A stretch of DNA of 12,276 nt from positions 1 to 12,276 of the forward strand of contig MU119935.1 in NCBI GenBank assembly GCA_014904845.1. Direction: 5' to 3'. The position numbers and the translations under genes were made by a program. Below, piece after piece: positions 7,806 to 12,276 of the stretch. The first letter of the stretch is position 1; each line of letters starts with the position of its first letter. The stretch comes from Acephala macrosclerotiorum (Eukaryota > Ascomycota > Leotiomycetes > Helotiales > Mollisiaceae). The notes beneath the pieces were generated by a model, which saw only the letters and a list, made by a program, of their open reading frames with translations, was not told the origin of the DNA and made no database searches.

Positions 7806-8211
7806 ATGACTGCAGGGATAGTAATTGCAGCAGTTTTTGGTGCCTGAGCATATATACTTTTCGAATGTGATGTTTCTCAGTTTGACTAGATAGGAAGTCT
7901 GTCCAGTTGTGATAAAATCGTTTCCTTCAAAGCAGGCATGGAGCTTGAGATGGCTGCGATATCAGAACTTATGGCCAGCAGTAGAATGATGCAGGACCGC
8001 ATGGTTGGTAATTTGTCTGAAAATCCCGAGGCGGTTTGGTCTTGAAGGGCACTAGGAAAGTTGTTCAGAGTACGGCAGTGGGTGGGAATTTTATACCTGC
8101 CTCTCATGAAATCGACCATTCAACGATCGATTGCACTTTGTAGTTCATCTCGTCAAATTTCGATCTCATTGCTAATACACGTTCGAGTAGTTCCAATTCC
8201 CCTCGTTGGAT
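7806..8211 (+). pseudogene. Possible heavily degraded reading frame, unrecognised
   Basis: From ATG at 7806 the plus frame has only three internal stops in 135 codons (TGA 7845-7847, TAG 7887-7889, TGA 8043-8045) before TAG at 8211. The longest open part, between 7890 and 8042, includes MELEMAAISELMASSRMMQD, which looks like a Met-rich amphipathic helix. On the opposite strand, 7886-8002 encodes a 38-residue peptide starting MRSCIILLLAIS, like a short signal sequence. Neither is recognised and both may be chance. Confidence 0.15.
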
Positions 8212-8213
8212 AG

Positions 8214-8690
8214 ATGGATAACTTGACAATTTCGGGGATGCTATTGCTGGGGTTGTGAGGCATTTTGATGACTTCTTATGTCTGATATCAACTAGCTACC
8301 TCGTTGTTAAGGTGAACGATGTCTTTAGATACAAATAGAATAAAAGCAGAGTCGAGTCGCCTTAGTGAATGTAAGAAATCAAAAAGTCCGACGACTCAAG
8401 GTTACGAAGAAGAGGGCTAACAGAAGTGCAGGGCTAATTGTGCTCTTTTGTCATTCGTGAGCTTCTATTCAATCGTGCCTTTCTCCTTCAAAGTCCCTCA
8501 GCTCCCCCATTCGAGGCCCCAACCTCGCTCGCTAAAAAGAAGCACTAACGCAGCGCCACATACTCGCTAAACTCCGCGCTGAAAAAAAATTTCTTGCTGC
8601 GGACAAAATCTCAAGTACCTCGAACAACATAAAAAAAATGCAAAAAGGGATGTATCCAGGTAAACCTAGGGACATGAACTCTAGAGAATC
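8214..8690. other. Intergenic stretch 3' of the tRNA gene
   Basis: No gene or convincing signal on either strand. On the minus strand, downstream of the tRNA, there are T5 (8642-8646 as A on plus) and a longer T run (A8 on plus, about 8631-8638), about 45-60 nt past the tRNA 3' end. These could serve as backup Pol III stops. Confidence 0.45.
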
Positions 8691-8780
8691 TCTCTGACGG
8701 GGAGTCGAACCCCGATCTCCCGCGCTTCTCGTGAAGAGTCACATGACAAGCGGAAATCATGACCGTTAGACCATCAAAGA
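8691..8780 (-). tRNA. tRNA-Asp (anticodon GTC) with a 19-nt intron
   Basis: Complete cloverleaf. The acceptor stem is TCTTTGA (8774-8780) with TCAGAGA (8691-8697). The D arm includes AACGG, and the anticodon stem TCCGC pairs with GCGGG (8719-8723). Anticodon GTC is at 8745-8747, flanked by T33 and A37. The T arm is CGGGG-TTCGACT-CCCCG. A 19-nt intron at 8725-8743 sits one base 3' of the anticodon, the canonical eukaryotic site; without it the tRNA is 71 nt before CCA addition. A15 and T48 form a proper Levitt pair. A and B boxes are intact, so it is likely functional and transcribed by Pol III. It is the only sound gene in the window. Confidence 0.95.
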
Positions 8781-9159
8781 TGAGTAGCTGATTGGCTCCT
8801 CGAGCCGATTAGCATCTTGAGCTGATAAGCTCATTGATGCTGCAGTTTTGTTAATTTAAATCTATATTCTCTTTTGTGCGGGCAGGGATCGGAGTTCGAC
8901 TTTGGTGGGGAAAGTGGGGGCAATCGCCAGAAGAGGGTCCCGACGATACCTGGATTTCAACAACATATTAAAGAAAGGTATCTGCCCTTCGAGTATTTTC
9001 TCGTGATTTTCAGTCTTCTTGGCATTCTATCGAAACTTTTCTTAGGAGATTAATTGATCATATTTCAGTATAGAAAATCTTGGTGATAGCACACGTGATT
9101 GCCTCTCCTTAAAAACCACAAGGGTCCAGCTTTTGTTGCACATCGCACCAAGATCCTGA
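8781..9159. other. Non-coding 5' flank of tRNA-Asp with palindromes
   Basis: Two small palindromes lie upstream of the tRNA gene: ATTGGCTC-CTC-GAGCCGAT (8791-8809, one G-T pair) and TGAGCT-GATA-AGCTCA (8818-8833, perfect). Otherwise there is no gene, and nothing else can be supported. Confidence 0.5.
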
Positions 9160-9207
9160 GAAACACCCGGTGAAATACCCTGTGAAATACCCGGTGAAAG
9201 TCCCGGG
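9160..9207. repeat. 12-bp tandem repeat, four units
   Basis: Units GAAACACCCGGT (9160-9171), GAAATACCCTGT (9172-9183), GAAATACCCGGT (9184-9195) and GAAAGTCCCGGG (9196-9207). The 12-bp period keeps any reading frame open: the plus strand reads VKYP-type repeats, and the minus strand Phe-Thr-Gly-Tyr repeats. Differences between units are mostly single transitions. Confidence 0.8.
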
Positions 9208-9701
9208 GCTGAGAGGAATACCCGAAAAGAATCCTACGGCTGACTCCGACTTCAAAGCCTCGTTGTTTCTCTTGGCGGTGAAGGATGGTAGAGAGGTGAA
9301 AAAGTCGAAGAAATTTTGCATTCTCTTATGGAAGTTCGTGATAAATAAACTTCAAGCATGACCCCTCGAGTCAAGATTGCATAGTCGAACGTGTAAGTAC
9401 ATGGATGAATGTTCTGAAATTTCTGATTAGGATGGTTGATGAATGCCACCCACGATTGAGTGATGGATCTACAATGGAATCACCTTCTCCATGGACGTCA
9501 ACTTTCGAGCTCGACAAAGAAGAAGAGAAAGGTCATGCATATCATAGAAACAAGTCTTATGCATGGTTGGTGAAGTGTTGATGTTTCATTGCTACATTTT
9601 CCTTCAGGTTTCATGGTCTTTCCCTCATTTCGGCCTCCAAGCACATTTAAAGGTATCGCTGCTAAGCGGCACCACTTTTGCCTAGCCTCTTGCTCTACTG
9701 T
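9208..9701. other. Non-coding stretch 3' of the exonuclease pseudogene
   Basis: Only short open frames on both strands (60-70 codons), none with a recognisable protein. No RNA gene seen. It would be the 3' flank of the minus-strand pseudogene that ends at 9702. Confidence 0.45.
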
Positions 9702-11046
9702 TCATTGAGTGTCGAAATTCCTGACTTGTAGCGCTGCAATCAAGTCCTGCTGCCTCCTGGAATGTAGGTTGTCGCCGCGAACAGCGTCGAAGCAGAGTTG
9801 GTCAAAGGTGTCATGCTTACTATGCTCGACGTCAAGATTTGCTATCCCCTCGTCGGCGTCTATACCATTCAATGGCTCGAAAACTTTCGCCGCGAGCTCC
9901 TTTACGACTCCTTCGAGTAGTTGGATGTTGATATTGCTTCGAATGGAGTTCGATGTCGTGACCTGTCAAGCGTGTCAACCCCAACAAGAAGTACTTGAAT
10001 GCTGCAGCACTAGAAGGGCGATGATGACAGATGCACTGGAATTCTTTGGTTAATCGTGAGGTGACGCCATACCTAGTGGTTTGCTGAAAGAGAAGTCCTT
10101 GGTGACTTGGATCGCAGCCGGAAGACTCTGTCATGAAATTGGAGGAAGTTGTCCGTCTGGATGAAAGCATATTTTCCTGTACATCTCAATCCTTGACATC
10201 TGCCCCTCGTTTAACTCTTCTATATGATATCCGTGAATTGCAAGCAACAGCATCGACCGAAGAGTGTAGTTCGCGTCGTTCCCAGCATTATGAAAGCCCC
10301 TACCTCCCATTTGCATTCCTACGTTCTCCGTAAGAGCCTGGAGACTGCAACTCCTTCCCAAGACAGCATAGCCCAGTTAGTATGTATCGAAGACTTGCAC
10401 CACCGAATCTGCCTCCGTCACATCTATATCGAATGATTTCATGATCTTGATCTCTGTATCAACGGTGTGACCCACCAAGATAACTTTGCGGGCAGGAACA
10501 GAGTCTCCAATCGTTGGGAAAAGACGACGTGTGAGAAGGTGGCATGGTTCATCTGGCGCCGCGTGGATGGTGGAGCCGAAGAAAAATCTTATATCGTCAT
10601 CTGTACGGCATGTACGGTAGTGGTGTGTTTTGGTAATATTCCTGCAGTGTTTTCCTTCTCGCAGATCGCGAGTATCCAATGTCGAGATCCCCATCTCCCG
10701 TACTCGAAAGGACTTCCCAGAAGCTGGGTTAAATTCGAAGTCGATAGCCGTGAAAATAACGTCTAGAGGCAGGCGATCCCGGTAGGCTGAGGGTGAATTG
10801 CATATAGCCTTGTGATGACTATCATCTATGAAAAGCGCTATCCATGACCGAGCCACGTGATACCAGATCTGTGATACATGCTACCACAGCAGTGAGAAGA
10901 CGGTTGACAAGCTCCATGAGGACACGGTTTTAGGCAAGCCTAACGCATCTTGTAGAGTCTCGAGATTACGTTGTTCGATGCGTCGTTGAAGCTGAAGACG
11001 ATCCTTGTCTCCTTTCCATGGGTGTCGCTTCACAGTTGTTTGCGGG
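9702..11046 (-). pseudogene. DEDDh exonuclease-like protein (Gfd2/YDR514C-like), pseudogene with C-to-T nonsense codons
   Basis: A single minus-strand frame runs from about 11046 to the TGA at 9702-9704 with only six internal stops in about 448 codons. The core (10131-10856) carries an RNase H-fold 3'-5' exonuclease signature in order: VIFTAIDFEF (Asp, Glu of motif I), KVILVGHTVDTEIKIM (motif II Asp) and GFHNAGNDANYTLRSMLLLA (motif III His and Asp). This arrangement resembles the fungal Gfd2/YDR514C family; the substrate is unknown. Upstream, HPWKGDKDRLQLQRRIEQRN looks like its N-terminal helical part. Downstream, an 87-codon open stretch (9705-9965) includes LEGVVKELAAKVFEPLNGID. Stops: TAG 10881, TAA 10377 (between motifs II and III), TGA 10131, TAA 10050, TGA 9975, TGA 9966. 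Each is one C-to-T from CAG, CAA or CGA. No in-frame ATG is evident at the start; the N terminus may lie in an exon disrupted by the tRNA-like unit. An intron covering 9966-10072 was considered but breaks the frame. Confidence 0.78.
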
Positions 11047-11255
11047 GATGACTTCTGATGAATAAGAACATGAAAGTTGCAGAAGAACCAAAGTTGGAGT
11101 TTGTGGGGCTCCGCAATAAGGTTCGCCGGTCCGGCTTTCTGAACCGAGCGGATGCTGCCAAGCGTCGAGGACAGATGCAACAGAATGCAGCTAGGGGACT
11201 GCTTGAACAGCCGGGGAAGAGAGCTAAGAAGAAAGAAGAAAAAAGGGTTGAAGTG
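11047..11255. other. Stretch between the exonuclease pseudogene and the tRNA-like unit
   Basis: The minus-strand frame of the exonuclease pseudogene remains open here without a start codon; the text is Ser/Leu-rich and shows no domain. The plus strand has an A/G-rich run at 11221-11244, which on the minus strand is the T6 terminator behind the tRNA-like unit. Confidence 0.35.
11239..11244 (-). terminator. Pol III terminator (T6) behind the tRNA-like unit
   Basis: Six A on the plus strand (TTTTTT on the minus strand), 12 nt downstream of the end of the tRNA-like unit. This is the expected place and form of an RNA polymerase III stop signal. Confidence 0.5.
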
Positions 11256-11403
11256 TTCCCCTATAGGGATCAAACCTACGACCTCTGATATTAAGAGGGC
11301 CAGCCGTGCGGCGGGTTCACTGTGCAATACGCTCTCACCCGTCAAAGCACCCGTCGCGGCCGAGGGCTGGTGATCAAACGCGCTGCCACTGCGCCAACAG
11401 AGC
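11256..11403 (-). ncRNA. tRNA-like Pol III unit with a long folded insert (tRNA pseudogene or tRNA-derived SINE head)
   Basis: The minus strand has a good A box, TGGCGCAGTGGCAGCG (11381-11396), forming a GCGC/GCGC D stem. It also has a B box, GGTTTGATCCC (11266-11276), one C-to-T off consensus, in a five-pair T arm. An anticodon-like stem TTTGA/TCAGA can pair, but the 5' side lacks T33 and no anticodon is convincing. The acceptor arm (GCTCTGT with AGGGGAA) pairs poorly. Between the halves about 85 nt is inserted where a tRNA intron would sit; it folds by CCAGCC (11300-11305) with GGCTGG (11365-11370), and inside that GCGGCGGGT (11308-11316) with ACCCGTCGC (11349-11357). A T6 tract follows 12 nt downstream. 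The 3' half resembles elongator tRNA such as Lys or Met. It could be a decayed intron-bearing tRNA or the head of a SINE. Confidence 0.5.
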
Positions 11404-11714
11404 AAATTGTGAGAAGTTTTAATTGGTGAGAGCCAATTCTGTTTTTCCAAATACATGAGGGCCTTTCGTCCCTACCTATGGCACTGGCCTGTGTGGGGGA
11501 ATTGAAAAAGGATTGTGGGCATTGAGAATCGAGAAATGTGGGGGCAGCTAACTCAGCACCCCAAAACGGAAGAAGAGCAGGGCAGGGCAGTTGCTCGACC
11601 AAATAGATTTCGAGAGAGTGAATGCGGAAGTTCCGGACGGCGAGAAAGGAAAGCTTCAAGGTTAGAAGCGAAGACGGGAAAAAGCGCGGTTGAAGAATTT
11701 AATGTGATCCAATA
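11404..11714. other. Non-coding stretch, normal base composition
   Basis: No gene or RNA recognised. The short open frames on both strands (up to about 105 codons on the minus strand, partly through the tRNA-like unit) look like chance. It ends at a TA dinucleotide (11713-11714), where the next element seems to begin. Confidence 0.4.
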
Positions 11715-11774
11715 GCCGCGGCCGCCTTAACCGAATTCCCGTGCCAAAGCACATCCCTGTCAAAAGCACATCCC
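11715..11774. repeat. Candidate terminal region of a DNA transposon, with 12-bp direct repeats
   Basis: After a TA (11713-11714) comes a GC-rich start, GCCGCGGCCGCC. Then AAAGCACATCCC appears twice, at 11746-11757 and 11763-11774 (17-base period), before the sequence turns sharply AT-rich. TA plus a GC-rich tip plus subterminal repeats would fit a Tc1/mariner-type (for example Fot1/pogo-like) terminal repeat, but the other end is outside the window. The tip overlaps SacII (11716-11721), NotI (11718-11725) and EcoRI (11733-11738) recognition sequences, so a cloning or adaptor junction is the alternative. Confidence 0.3.
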
Positions 11775-12182
11775 ACTAAAATATCACTCCTTAACTTTAA
11801 AATTTTATTATAAATCAATTACTCGTTATTTTAATTTGAAATTGAAAAAACAACTTAATATTTGATCAATTTAAATAGTTATAAACTTTATTTTGTATTT
11901 TTAAAGCGTTATAATAGTTTTATAGACCGTTTTTTTCTTTTAAACTACACTATTTTTAAGTCAAATATCGATATTTTTAGTGTAATTATTAAACTTTTAG
12001 AAGTTTTGTTTTACTTCTTTTGAAAACTAGTAAATAGTGTACTAATTTTAAGAGTCTTTAAAACAGGTTTTTTAGAAAATTTCATTATAAATTTCGATTT
12101 AATAAATAAAATAAAAAAAATTTTTAAAATAGAAATCAATATCGTTTTTAAATTTTTTTGTAATTGAATAGTAGTTTGACGT

Positions 12183-12183
<1 letters not shown>
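11775..12183. other. Extremely AT-rich block, probably RIP-mutated repeat interior
   Basis: GC is about 17% in the row 11821-11880 by hand count, and similarly low throughout. All frames are full of stops and no transposase motif could be read on either strand. The sharp contrast with the ~45-50% GC sequence to the left suggests a duplicated element that was heavily RIP-mutated. Confidence 0.55.

Positions 12184-12276
<93 letters not shown>
12184..12276. repeat. Run of 93 T to the window edge
   Basis: Uninterrupted T from 12184 to the last base. It could be the poly(A) tail of a minus-strand retroelement lying to the right, or an assembly or sequencing artefact at a contig end. Confidence 0.95.

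Noticed and set aside
9709..10053. Plus-strand frame of 114 codons rich in Ser and Cys
   Set aside because: It is antisense to the C-terminal part of the exonuclease pseudogene, whose frame links to a recognised domain.
9966..10072. An intron in the exonuclease pseudogene (GTATGG...TTGACAG) that would remove three stops
   Set aside because: Its length is about 110 nt, not a multiple of three, so it would shift into a poorer frame; nonsense mutation explains the data better.
11058..11373. Plus-strand Lys/Arg-rich frames
   Set aside because: They run through the tRNA-like unit and its poly-A/G flank and match nothing recognisable.

Overview
The window looks like nuclear DNA of a filamentous ascomycete (Pezizomycotina). 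The signs are a Zn2Cys6 (fungal binuclear cluster) transcription-factor start with a 47-nt fungal intron (GTGAGC...CTGAT...CAG), a tRNA-Asp gene with a 19-nt intron, a Ty1/copia retrotransposon and AT-rich blocks whose lesions are mostly C-to-T or G-to-A, as expected of repeat-induced point mutation (RIP). No intact, unambiguous protein-coding gene was found. The window is a graveyard of mobile elements and broken genes, with one sound RNA gene. Exact species cannot be told from the sequence.

Layout. (1) About 1-5193, minus strand: a degenerate Ty1/copia element. Reading the minus strand from high to low coordinates, it has a 135-bp 5' LTR (5059-5193), a primer-binding site that fits the 5' half of initiator tRNA-Met (5041-5058), gag, protease, integrase, reverse transcriptase and RNase H. 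The whole Gag-Pol stays in one frame from about 5037 to base 1; it is broken by many stop codons and substitutions, and I see no frameshift between the recognisable domains. The last ~240 bases are about 51% GC, although the frame runs through from the AT-rich part. (2) 5194-5460: 3' part of a host reading frame on the minus strand, cut off by the LTR. (3) 5520-5610: degenerate minisatellite with TTAGGG motifs. (4) 5956 to about 7209, plus strand: Zn2Cys6 transcription-factor pseudogene. (5) 7210-8690: mostly non-coding, with homopolymer tracts, an 11-bp perfect inverted repeat and a weak degraded frame. (6) 8691-8780, minus strand: intact tRNA-Asp(GTC). (7) 8781-9701: non-coding apart from small palindromes and a 12-bp tandem repeat. 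(8) 9702 to about 11046, minus strand: pseudogene of a DEDDh exonuclease-like protein (Gfd2/YDR514C-like). All catalytic motifs are readable and every in-frame stop can be explained by a C-to-T change. (9) 11256-11403, minus strand: tRNA-like Pol III unit with A and B boxes ~105 nt apart and a hairpin-rich insert. (10) 11715-12276: a GC-rich end followed by an extremely AT-rich block, perhaps the end of a RIP-mutated DNA transposon, ending in a run of 93 T at the window edge.

The pieces do not form an operon or pathway. What links them is genome defence: a retrotransposon mutated to death, and neighbouring single-copy-looking genes with the same C-to-T class of nonsense lesions, which suggests leakage of RIP or later decay in a mutated compartment. 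I did not find a convincing new biological system. The most unusual items are the all-C-to-T decay of the exonuclease gene, the tRNA-like unit with a folded insert, the half-tRNA priming site, and the GC cliff inside the copia Pol frame.
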